This document shows, one piece after another, positions 1-6,096 of a stretch of 7,250 nt of DNA. Below the pieces are notes generated by a model. That model was not told where the DNA came from and searched no databases. It saw only the letters and a list, made by a program, of their open reading frames with translations. The position numbers were made by a program, and so were the translations under genes. Numbering within the stretch: the first letter of the stretch is position 1; the number at the start of each line of letters is the position of its first letter. The DNA lies in contig JASJBY010000231.1 of assembly GCA_030066245.1 (NCBI GenBank), forward strand, positions 1 to 7,250, given 5' to 3'. The DNA comes from Gammaproteobacteria bacterium. Lineage in GTDB: Bacteria > Pseudomonadota > Gammaproteobacteria > JAABTG01.

Positions 1-151
1 CGCCGCGGCGCCAGGACCGCACCCGGGATACGACGCCATAGGTGAAAATCACCATGGCGAGCACGAACAGACCGTACATCAGTGCCACGGCCCATTCCGG
101 TATGTTCCAGTAGAGTTCGCGGGTGACTTCCAGGCTGTTGACTCCGGTCAG
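1..151 (-). CDS. ETF-associated membrane Fe-S oxidoreductase (heterodisulfide reductase/FadF/DgcB-like), N-terminal fragment
   Basis: Only the first ~50 codons are inside the window; the gene continues past the left edge. The reading frame gives LEVTRELYWNIPEWAV followed by a hydrophobic stretch (ALMYGLFVLAMVIFTYGVV, roughly residues 23-41) and a basic RVRSWRRG tail, i.e. one transmembrane helix with positive residues after it. The xREhYWNIPxWA opening followed by a helix is what I recall for the N-terminus of membrane proteins with a nitrate-reductase-gamma-like part and a C-terminal CCG/4Fe-4S part that sit beside etfBA and oxidise the reduced ETF. The cysteine motifs that would prove this are outside the window. 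No ATG, GTG or TTG lies upstream in frame for at least 30 codons. The only early candidates are a CTG at 149-151, overlapping the etfA stop by two bases, or a second CTG seven codons on. GTG and ATG codons inside the helix would cut off the conserved opening. Family call is fairly firm; the start is uncertain. Confidence 0.72.
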   Translation of the reverse strand, partial: MTGVNSLEVTRELYWNIPEWAVALMYGLFVLAMVIFTYGVVSRVRSWRRG

Positions 152-1131
152 TGTCTGGCGCCTCCGATGGCCTGGATCAGCTCGGGCACGGCCTCGAAGA
201 GATCCATCACCAGGCCGTAATCGGCCACGTCGAAGATGGGGGCTTCGGGATCCTTGTTGATGGCCACGATGGTTCTCGAGCTCCGCATGCCCGAGACGTG
301 CTGGATGGCCCCCGATAGTCCGATGGCGAGATAAAGCTGCGGCGCAACAACCTTGCCGGTTTGTCCCACCTGATATTCATTCGGCATCCAGCCGGCATCC
401 ACCACCGCCCGGGTCGCACCGACCGCGGCACCGAAAATGTCGGCGAGCTTTTCCACCAGGGGCAGACCCTCATCAGGACCCTTGATTCCGCGACCGGCGC
501 TGACCACGATTTCTGCCTCGGTAAGCTCCGGTCTCGCGGACTGGGTCCGGGACGCCGCAACGAAACGCTTGCGTTCGTGGCCGAGCGCTTCGCTAACGGT
601 GACCCGGCGCACCGGGCTGACCTGCTCCACGCGTTTCGGGGCCTGAAACTCAGAAGCCCGGCAAGTCGCCAGGGACATTGGCCCCCTCAACTCGACGGCC
701 GCAAGCAGGTTGCCCACGAACACGGCATGGGTGAACACCGCTCGCTCCGGCTCGAGAGACTCCACGGCGAATACGTCACTGGCCATGGGCACGTCCAGCA
801 TGGCTGCAGTCCGCGGGAAGAACTCCCGCGCCGACGATGAAGACACGGCCCCGATCACCTGATAGCGGTGATCCTTCACGAACGCCACTACCGCGCTGGC
901 ATACGCCTCGGCGGTGTAGGATTCCAGATCGGCATGACGCAGCAGGTAAACGTTGCGAACGCCGAGATGTACCAGTGCGCGTTCGTTGTCCTCCGTGGTT
1001 GGGCCGAGAATGAGGATGTCCAAAGCTCCGCCGCTTCTGGCGGCCAACGACTCGCCAAAGCCCACGGCCGCCAGGTCGCTATTACTCACCGGCCTCAGTA
1101 GCGGGCCCATAACGGTCAATACGTCCGACAT
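148..1131 (-). CDS. etfA: Electron transfer flavoprotein, alpha subunit (FAD-binding)
   Basis: EtfA is the larger subunit of the soluble cytoplasmic heterodimer that accepts electrons from acyl-CoA and related flavin dehydrogenases and passes them to a membrane quinone reductase. The 327 residues fit the usual 310-330. Residues 1-185 form the variable nucleotide-binding-like domain I. Residues 205-327 are the conserved FAD domain: SAGRGIKG (211-218), TRAVVDAGW (240-248), QVGQTGKVV (254-262), LSGAIQHVSG (272-281), INKDPEAPIF (291-300) and VADYGLVMDLFEAVPEL (302-318). These are the residues that hold FAD in known ETFs. The ATG at 1131 has a good ribosome site, AGGAG five bases upstream. The gene lies 90 bp downstream of etfB and its stop touches the putative start of the membrane Fe-S gene, so the three are probably one transcript. 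The symbol fixB is used for the same family, but nothing here suggests nitrogen fixation. Confidence 0.96.
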   Translation of the reverse strand: MSDVLTVMGPLLRPVSNSDLAAVGFGESLAARSGGALDILILGPTTEDNERALVHLGVRNVYLLRHADLESYTAEAYASAVVAFVKDHRYQVIGAVSSSSAREFFPRTAAMLDVPMASDVFAVESLEPERAVFTHAVFVGNLLAAVELRGPMSLATCRASEFQAPKRVEQVSPVRRVTVSEALGHERKRFVAASRTQSARPELTEAEIVVSAGRGIKGPDEGLPLVEKLADIFGAAVGATRAVVDAGWMPNEYQVGQTGKVVAPQLYLAIGLSGAIQHVSGMRSSRTIVAINKDPEAPIFDVADYGLVMDLFEAVPELIQAIGGARH

Positions 1132-1221
1132 GCTAACTCCTCAACTGTTTCCCGTGCAGAGGACGTCACCCTGGCTCCATCTTCCCCGCTGAGGCAGTGT
1201 CGTCGGTGACAGACGTTCACA

Positions 1222-1968
1222 TCAGATGAGCTTCTTCTCCGATAAGATCTCGACCAACTCGTCGACGCCCCCTAGGCTCCTACCCGGCGGTTTGGGCGGC
1301 AGGGCGCGGTAACCGATCACGGCTGACCTGGTCGCTCCGCTGTCCGGTATTTCGTCGAACGGTATCACCTCCATAGGTTTCTTCTTTGCCTTCATGATGC
1401 CGGGCAAGGAGGCATAACGAGGCTCGTTGAGACGCAAGTCGGCGGTCACCAGCGCGGGAAGAGTCACCTCCACCGTCTCCAGGCCCGCATCCACTTCGCA
1501 GACAACCTCGGCCACCTTACCGTCGGGGGAAAGCTCGATCTTCGAGGCCTGGTTGGCCTGGGGCCAGCCCAAAAGCGCCGCCAGCATAGCAGGGATCTGG
1601 GCGCCCTCGTCATCAATGGCGAGCTTCCCGGAAAGAACAAGGTCCGGCGCTTCCCGCCGAGCGACCTCGGCGAGACACTTCGCGATTTGCAGGCTGTCGA
1701 GCGCTTCGCCCGCATCCACGCGGATGGCGCGGTCGGGCCCCATCGCCATGGCGGAAAGCAGTTGCCGGCGACAAACCTCCCCGCCGACAGTCACCACCAC
1801 AACTTCTGCGCCCCTGGACTCCTTGAGGCGAATCGCCTCCTCCACCGCCAGCTCGTCAAAGGGGTTGATCTCGAACTCGATGCTCTCCATGGCTAGCGTG
1901 CCGCCGGAAGCAACGTTGATCCGGGAATCGCGCTGGGGAGTTCTTTTGACGGTCACCAGGATCTTCAT
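1222..1968 (-). CDS. etfB: Electron transfer flavoprotein, beta subunit
   Basis: EtfB is the small ETF subunit; it binds AMP in group I enzymes and carries the loop that docks onto partner dehydrogenases. Its 248 residues match the family. Visible hallmarks: MKILVTVKRT at the N-terminus, the NPFDELAVEEAIRLKE block (35-50), LAIDDEGAQIPAMLA (116-130), and the family signature around 175-197 running from VTADLRLNEPRY to IMKAKKKP, which contains the recognition loop (leucine near position 188). The AIDDEGAQ form resembles group I, non-bifurcating ETFs rather than the DxTAQVG form of electron-bifurcating ones; that assignment is inference. The ATG at 1968 starts the conserved MKILV exactly, although the ribosome site is weak (AGGG about eight bases upstream). 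It is the first gene of the minus-strand cluster etfB-etfA-Fe-S protein, so the promoter should lie in 1969-2100. Confidence 0.96.
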   Translation of the reverse strand: MKILVTVKRTPQRDSRINVASGGTLAMESIEFEINPFDELAVEEAIRLKESRGAEVVVVTVGGEVCRRQLLSAMAMGPDRAIRVDAGEALDSLQIAKCLAEVARREAPDLVLSGKLAIDDEGAQIPAMLAALLGWPQANQASKIELSPDGKVAEVVCEVDAGLETVEVTLPALVTADLRLNEPRYASLPGIMKAKKKPMEVIPFDEIPDSGATRSAVIGYRALPPKPPGRSLGGVDELVEILSEKKLI

Positions 1969-1990
1969 GAGCCGCCCTGCATGTCCTTCA

Positions 1991-2004
1991 TGTCCCTAAG
2001 GACA
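1991..2004. promoter_or_regulatory. Short palindrome upstream of etfB (possible operator)
   Basis: TGTCC-CTAA-GGACA is a perfect 5-bp inverted repeat around four bases, 23 bp upstream of the etfB start codon and touching a weak AATACT -10-like element on the minus strand. A further ATGTCC half copy lies at 1981-1986. The position would suit a repressor site or a small leader hairpin, but a 5-bp arm is short and could be chance. No regulator gene is present in the window to pair it with. Confidence 0.25.
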
Positions 2005-2020
2005 GTATTCCAGAAACAGG

Positions 2021-2165
2021 GGGGGCAGACCACGGTTTCCCGACATCCGGGGATTGGCCAGAGGAACCGGGAGGCACCAACAAGCAACGATGTCCTCGGC
2101 AGTACGCAAGCTTGGGTGCAAGTAGCCGCACCGGCTGACAGCAAAACACGGTGGTCTGCCGCCTT
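2021..2165. repeat. Inverted pair of REP-like motifs
   Basis: GGCAGACCAC at 2024-2033 is repeated exactly in reverse complement (GTGGTCTGCC) at 2151-2160, 117 bp apart. The flanks show only partial matches: GGG outside and GGTTTCC inside on the left, GGC outside and CGTGTTTT inside on the right, in inverted orientation. From memory, motifs of the form GGGGACAGACCACG are widespread in GC-rich proteobacterial intergenic regions and near RAYT (REP-associated tyrosine transposase) genes; this pair would be a variant, arranged like a decayed REP doublet. No transposase gene is present. The inverted repeat is seen directly; its identity is inference. Confidence 0.45.
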
Positions 2166-2399
2166 TGCGACGCTACAGGCAGAGGGCCTTCGGCTGCCCC
2201 ATGTGCATATTTCACTAGGCTGCTATCGGACAGGACGCAGACCGGGGAACAGCGACATGAAGAATCTTGGCAAAGACCGGGGTTAGTGACGACAGGCCGA
2301 TGTTCGGACGTCAGGCGCTAAGAGCATCGGAGTCTTGGCGAACCCCTCGCGAACTTCGATGGGCAGGAAAGCGCCTTTCGAGTACTGGTTTTCTGACCT

Positions 2400-2404
2400 G
2401 GAGG
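2400..2404 (+). promoter_or_regulatory. Ribosome binding site that fixes the G8 gene start
   Basis: GGAGG at 2400-2404 is a strong Shine-Dalgarno sequence. It is one base from the ATG at 2406, too close to serve it, but seven bases from the in-frame ATG at 2412. Translation therefore most likely starts at 2412 and the protein begins MGRPATLFSL. Confidence 0.75.
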
Positions 2405-2411
2405 TATGATC

Positions 2412-3959
2412 ATGGGCCGTCCTGCAACGCTTTTCTCTCTCCTGAGCGCAGCCCTGGCTTTGATGACATTACCGCTGAACCCCCAGGCGACCTGTTTGGC
2501 ACAGGGGACATGGACGGCGGCCTTCTCGAATCTTCTGGTCGGTTCACCGGCTCCGGTTCTCACCGGCACCGCCGATGCCTGCGTACGGGTCGCAGCCGGG
2601 GCCTGTGTGGGCTTCAATGAAACCACGCCGATTCATCTGGACAGCCTGCGCGTGGAGGGGAAGTTCCGGTTCAATGACACCGACGATCGGACCCTGAACG
2701 CCCACAAGATCGTTGTCGTCGACGGCGGCACCTTCCGCGTGGGAACGCAGACGAACCGCTTCACACATGCGGCGAACATCGAGCTCACCGACGGGGATGC
2801 GTGCGACGCCTCGGGGACGAACGCCGGGGAGTACGTCATAGAGAACGACGGCAACGGCGGGCTGCAGGTCAGGCACGTGGCGAGCCCGACCCTTTCGGAC
2901 TTTCATCCCGCGGATCACATGTCGGGTTTGGCGGAACCCAATCGCTCGCTGCTGGTGATGGCCGGTGCGACGCTGCAGCTCCACGGCGCCGAGCGGTCCA
3001 CCACCTGGACCACCCTGAGCGCCAACACCGACGGAACCACGAGCATGGATGTGGAGGCCGCCGATGATTGGGTCGCCGGGGACGAGGTGGTGGTGGCCTC
3101 CACGGACTTCGACATGGATCAGACCGAGCGAAGCTGGATAGACAGCATTACGGTAACCGCCGGGGTCGATACCGTGACGCTGGTTCACGCGCTCAACCAC
3201 GAGCACTGGTCGGGACTGGTGGGCTCCTCGGTGGCCGGGTTCCCCGACGTTCAGGTCAACGGCGAGGTTGCGCTGCTGACCCACTACGTCCGGCTGTACA
3301 GCCCCGACTGGTATGCCTCCGGGCATCTGTATCTGGAATGCGGAAACGACGACCTCTTCCGGGAGGGCGCGGAGATCAAGATCACCAGCCACATGGGCAG
3401 CGCGCCGCTGGTGGAGATCGAGAACATCGAAGTGTTCAACGCCGGAAAGTATGACTCCATGGGACACTACCCGATCCATTTCCACCACACGGGCCAATCA
3501 CCGGATTCCTACGTTCGGGGCGTCAGCGTTCACAAGTCCTCGAATCGAGCCATCGTGCTGCACGGTGCGCAAGGGGTCCAGGTGGCGGACAACGTGGTGT
3601 ACGAGATCTCGGGCCACGCCTATTACCTGGAGCGCAGCGACCAGTACAACACCAAACACAACATGCTGAGCGCCAACCTCGGGCTCAACGTGCGCGACTG
3701 CAACCCTCTGGACACCACCGATCCGGACGGTCCCGGCTCGAAAGGAGCCGCCATATTCTATTTCGAGGATCCGCGCAACAGCTTCGTGGACAACGTGGCG
3801 GCGGGCTCCGAGTTCGCCGGATTCTACTTTTCGCAGAAGTCCACCACCCGGTCCGCTGAAACCGGCACGTCGCTGGACGAGTGGTATATGTGTGGCGACA
3901 CGGCCATCGACTATGCGGTAGATCCGACCATCGACCTGGACGATGCCGAGTTCTCCTAG
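2412..3959 (+). CDS. G8-domain protein, N-terminal part up to the amber codon
   Basis: This 515-codon part begins with a signal peptide: one arginine, then the hydrophobic stretch LFSLLSAALALMTLPL (7-22), with a likely cleavage after Ala30 (CLA-QG); no lipobox is seen. A G8 domain follows at about 32-160: PIHLDSLRVEGKFRFND (73-89), then a VVVDGGTFRVGT strand pair (101-112) and FTHAANIELTDGD (117-129), the typical alternation of strand and glycine turn. From about 175 come strands of a right-handed beta-helix. The most family-like stretch is 330-412: EIENIEVFNAG, GHYPIHFHHTGQ (351-362), SYVRGVSVHKSSNRAIVLHG and ISGHAYYLE (399-407). This matches the GRYPIHFH...SYVRG...NRAxxxHG...GHAYFLE pattern I recall in CEMIP and TMEM2. 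If made alone, the product would lack the second half of the helix and be unlikely to fold fully. The family is well supported; activity is not known. Confidence 0.85.
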   Translation: MGRPATLFSLLSAALALMTLPLNPQATCLAQGTWTAAFSNLLVGSPAPVLTGTADACVRVAAGACVGFNETTPIHLDSLRVEGKFRFNDTDDRTLNAHKIVVVDGGTFRVGTQTNRFTHAANIELTDGDACDASGTNAGEYVIENDGNGGLQVRHVASPTLSDFHPADHMSGLAEPNRSLLVMAGATLQLHGAERSTTWTTLSANTDGTTSMDVEAADDWVAGDEVVVASTDFDMDQTERSWIDSITVTAGVDTVTLVHALNHEHWSGLVGSSVAGFPDVQVNGEVALLTHYVRLYSPDWYASGHLYLECGNDDLFREGAEIKITSHMGSAPLVEIENIEVFNAGKYDSMGHYPIHFHHTGQSPDSYVRGVSVHKSSNRAIVLHGAQGVQVADNVVYEISGHAYYLERSDQYNTKHNMLSANLGLNVRDCNPLDTTDPDGPGSKGAAIFYFEDPRNSFVDNVAAGSEFAGFYFSQKSTTRSAETGTSLDEWYMCGDTAIDYAVDPTIDLDDAEFS

Positions 3960-5384
3960 GCGAACGCCTGGTACGATGAGTTTCAGTACGAGACGTGGGG
4001 CTACGCCCAACCCAACACCCCCGTGTCATGCGAGGGTGCCTTCGTGGGCAATACGGTCCATACGGACCAGAACGGGCTGTACGCCAACGAGCACCGCGAC
4101 ACCTTCCTGCGCATCCTCGACCTGACGGCGTACAAGAACCATCAGCGCGCCACCATGATCAAGAACAAGGGCGCCACCGAGATGGTGCGCCTGATGGCCG
4201 CGGACAACGGCTCAGCGGTGTGGCCCGCCTCCCACGCCTATCACAACTGGTACGCACCGTCCTTTCTGCTCATCGATTCGCACATCATCGGCGAGTCCGC
4301 GAACCTGGGAGATCACTTCTCGCCCGGAGACGAGACCACGGCCATGCGCTCGCTGCCCAACGACAGGGCGAACTACGACATCTACGGGGTGGAAGTCTAC
4401 GAGGGCCGGGTCCATGTCACCGACACCTATCTGGAACTCTTCGTGCCCAACTACGGCGTCTTTCCGGACAGGGCCGTGGCCGCCTTCGGGCGCCATCGCT
4501 CGTTCCCCTTCTACACCAACAACGTGGACAACGCCGTGCGCAACGTGAGTCTCGACGTCGCCAGCCAGCCCCTGTTCTTCGAAGATCCGGGAATGCGAGA
4601 GAACGGCAATGCCGTGGACTACGCCGCCGGCTATGCCTCGGTGATGCTCAACGACCTGGATGGCAGCCTGACCCCCACCGGCCAGCCGGCAACCATCGTC
4701 GCGGCGCACGACTTCATCCTCCCGGGACAAATCGCTGCACTGCCGGGGTACGTGCTTGCCCCGCCGGACTGGAACGCCTACGTTATCTCCCCTTCCGACC
4801 TGCGCTATGGCCAGGTGATAGTCCGCTGGTGCGATACCTCCCTGCCCCTTGAATGCAGCGCGTACACCGGGGGCGTGCTCACGCCGTCCAAGGACTGGAC
4901 CCAGGAGAAACAGGGGAGCGGCTGGTTCGGGTTGGTGGAAGGCATGGAAATCCTGGACGCCACCGACGGAGATCTGGTGCAAGCCGATCACTCGCCCGAT
5001 GGTCTGCACACGCGCTTGGGCGCCAACCTCATAGCCGGGGGCGACTATGTCGTGGATTTGTGGGCGAACGACTCGCCGGTGACGCTGCTCGACGCCGCCG
5101 CGGGCGATCTGGCGGACATCGAAGCCATGGAGATTCACTATCGCTTCGCACCCGCGGGCACCGCCACCACGCTGAGCGTCCCGGTGCCCCGTGAGCCCCG
5201 GGAGGTCTATCTGCTCTATGGCGACGACCCCAGCGTGGCGCTACTGCCCACAACCAACATGTCCCCGACAGCGCCTACGGCGAACGATCAATGGCGGTAC
5301 GAGTTAGCCGATAGCCGGGTGGGCCTGTACCTCGAGCCCGCGGCCGAACGCGAGTCCGTCGTGATTCTGATGGGTTTTCGTTGA
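3960..5384 (+). pseudogene. G8/beta-helix protein, C-terminal part after the amber codon
   Basis: In-frame continuation of the same gene, ending at TGA 5382-5384. The first start-like codon is a GTG at 4023-4025, preceded by a C- and A-rich run with no Shine-Dalgarno sequence. It would remove 21 codons of apparently structured protein and has no signal peptide, so independent translation is unlikely. The stretch up to about position 4700 looks like further beta-helix coils (GAFVGNTVHTDQNGLYAN, LRILDLTAYKNHQRATMIKN, YDIYGVEVYEGRVHVTD). The remainder, about 4700-5381, looks like a separate beta-sandwich-type C-terminal region with WFGLVEGMEI, YVVDLWAND and a final LYLEPAAERESVVILMGF; I do not recognise a named domain in it. 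No membrane anchor or sorting signal is visible, suggesting a secreted or periplasmic product if the full length is made. Confidence 0.65.
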
Positions 5385-5573
5385 GTCCGGGCCCGGCGAT
5401 CTACCCTTTGCGGCAGGTCCCGGCCATGGTCTTGCGAGGTAGGGCCAGGGATGGCCCGGAGTGCGCCACCCACGGTGCAGGGACGGCGCGGGGCGCTTAC
5501 TGGCAGATAATCGACGATCGGAAAGACGTGGACGCCGCGGCTGCCGGGGCCCCGAACGATCATTCAAGGGGAT
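5385..5573. other. Convergent noncoding region between the G8 gene and tRNA-His
   Basis: No gene is supported here. It holds a 6-bp stem with a 4-base loop (GGGCCA-GGGA-TGGCCC, 5442-5457) and two loopless 10-bp palindromes, CCGGGCCCGG at 5387-5396 and CGGGGCCCCG at 5545-5554. None is followed by a T run on either strand. The location between two converging units fits a transcription end point, possibly Rho-dependent, but no classic terminator is visible. Confidence 0.5.
5442..5457. terminator. Weak hairpin, possible bidirectional stop between convergent units
   Basis: Perfect 6-bp GC-rich stem (GGGCCA/TGGCCC) around the tetraloop GGGA, 58 bp past the G8 stop and 117 bp past the tRNA-His 3' end. 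It lacks a U tract on both strands, so it is only a candidate. Confidence 0.2.
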
Positions 5574-5650
5574 TGGGGTGAGCGACCGGGATTGAACCGG
5601 CGACCTCCGGAGCCACAATCCGGGGCTCTACCAACTGAGCTACGCTCACC
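5574..5650 (-). tRNA. tRNA-His (GTG anticodon)
   Basis: On the minus strand the gene reads GGTGAGCGTAGCTCAGTTGG at the 5' end. The anticodon arm is CCGGA-TTGTGGC-TCCGG, giving anticodon GTG (histidine). The T arm contains GGTTCAATCC, and CCA is encoded at 5576-5574. The acceptor stem GTGAGCG pairs with CGCTCAC, and an extra G at 5650 (G-1) faces discriminator C73. That G-1:C73 pair is the known identity mark of bacterial tRNA-His. It is the last of three tandem tRNAs, 32 bp after tRNA-Arg, and is probably cut from a shared precursor. Confidence 0.97.
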
Positions 5651-5682
5651 ATGAACAATCTTCAGCCTGCCACGCCTTCAAG

Positions 5683-5759
5683 TGGCGCGCCCGGCAGGAT
5701 TCGAACCTGCGACCCTCGGCTTAGAAGGCCGATGCTCTATCCAGCTGAGCTACGGGCGC
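5683..5759 (-). tRNA. tRNA-Arg (TCT anticodon)
   Basis: The minus strand reads GCGCCCGTAGCTCAGCTGGA from 5759. The anticodon arm is TCGGC-CTTCTAA-GCCGA, giving TCT, which reads AGA and AGG. The T loop GGTTCGAATCC is canonical, the acceptor stem GCGCCCG/CGGGCGC is fully paired, the discriminator is G and CCA is encoded at 5685-5683. It is close to E. coli argU from memory. In a GC-rich genome AGA/AGG codons are usually rare, so this would be a minor isoacceptor. It is the middle gene of the cluster. Confidence 0.97.
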
Positions 5760-5805
5760 TTCGGCTAGCTCGGGTTTCAGGCAAGCCTCCCGGACTCTCC
5801 TACGT

Positions 5806-5882
<77 letters not shown>

Positions 5883-5925
5883 CGTACTCCTGCGCCCTGC
5901 CAGACGACTGCGCGGAAGACGCGGG

Positions 5926-5955
5926 ATAATACGCCCGGATGACGGTTCTCGTCAA
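5926..5955 (-). promoter_or_regulatory. Sigma70 promoter of the tRNA operon, stable-RNA type
   Basis: On the minus strand TTGACG (5955-5950) and TATTAT (5931-5926) are separated by 18 bp, close to the sigma70 consensus. The -10 is followed directly by CCCGCG, a GC-rich discriminator of the kind that makes rRNA and tRNA promoters respond to ppGpp/DksA. Start of transcription should be near 5919, giving a leader of about 37 bases before tRNA-Pro. No other element this close to consensus is visible in the tRNA/folD region. Confidence 0.75.
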
Positions 5956-6096
5956 TTCCGTCGGAGGCGCTGGAGCCCGCTTTGCTGGCCTCCCAGTGGG
6001 CCATCGTGCGATGATGCGATGCGTTCGGGGGCGCTGAATGTGGCTTTCCACAGGCTCCCGCGGGCACGATTCCACGACACATCATTCCGGTTCAGC
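5956..6096 (+). promoter_or_regulatory. folD upstream region
   Basis: This 141-bp gap separates the divergent tRNA promoter from folD. It contains no convincing -35/-10 pair for folD and no clear Shine-Dalgarno sequence before the ATG; the bases just upstream are TTCCGGTTCAGC. The frame of folD stays open upstream to 5824, but that extension reads through tRNA-Pro and its promoter, so it is not real coding sequence. Confidence 0.45.

Larger units (their letters stand above)
1969..2399. other. Divergent intergenic region between etfB and the G8 gene
   Basis: About 430 bp with no convincing gene. The open frames here (for example a 101-codon plus-strand frame from 1981 and a 75-codon minus-strand frame from 2215) have no recognisable domain, no good ribosome site and biased, low-complexity composition, so I do not call them. 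The region must carry the start signals of two divergent units. For etfB a poor -10-like AATACT (minus strand, 2004-2009) can be seen, with only TGGTCT 17 bp upstream as a -35. For the G8 gene no convincing promoter is visible. A palindrome and an inverted repeat pair are listed separately. AGACCGGGG occurs twice, at 2239-2247 and 2274-2282. Confidence 0.6.
2412..5384 (+). pseudogene. Exported G8-domain / right-handed beta-helix protein (CEMIP/TMEM2-like), split by an in-frame TAG
   Basis: Read as one unit this is a ~990-residue protein interrupted only at codon 516 by TAG (3957-3959). The frame is identical on both sides; there is no insertion or deletion, and the 21 codons between the stop and the next possible start (ANAWYDEFQYETWGYAQPN...) read as normal protein that continues the fold. 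The whole resembles bacterial relatives of CEMIP/KIAA1199 and TMEM2, the animal hyaluronan-degrading proteins, with a signal peptide, a G8 domain and parallel beta-helix repeats. A polysaccharide-binding or -cleaving role outside the cytoplasm is an inference from that family; substrate is unknown. It stands alone between etfB (divergent) and a convergent tRNA cluster. Explanations for the stop: a recent nonsense mutation, a sequencing error, or suppression of UAG. One base change to TGG, CAG, GAG, AAG, TCG, TTG, TAC or TAT would restore it. Codon use looks undecayed on both sides, so any inactivation is recent. Confidence 0.7.

Noticed and set aside
1981..2286. 101-codon plus-strand frame in the etfB/G8 gap
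   Set aside because: No recognisable domain, no ribosome site, and it covers the REP-like pair and the likely etfB promoter.
2278..2295. GGGGTTAGTGACGAC resembling the tRNA-His 3' end (att site candidate)
   Set aside because: Only about 10 of 12 bases agree over a short GC-rich stretch, there is no integrase, and it breaks down on both sides; chance similarity is enough.
2544..3497. 317-codon minus-strand frame inside the G8 gene
   Set aside because: Composition is a typical high-GC antisense shadow (rich in V, G, R, H), with no domain; the plus frame has clear family motifs.
3995..4852. 285-codon plus-strand frame overlapping the C-terminal G8 part
   Set aside because: Arg- and His-rich out-of-frame shadow. 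It could suggest a frameshift, but the G8 frame is intact on both sides of the TAG, so no shift is needed.
4212..5138. 308-codon minus-strand frame inside the G8 gene
   Set aside because: Antisense shadow rich in G, H, V and R without any recognisable motif or start signal.
5387..5396. CCGGGCCCGG right after the G8 stop as a terminator
   Set aside because: The palindrome has no loop and no following T run, so it would not form an intrinsic terminator.
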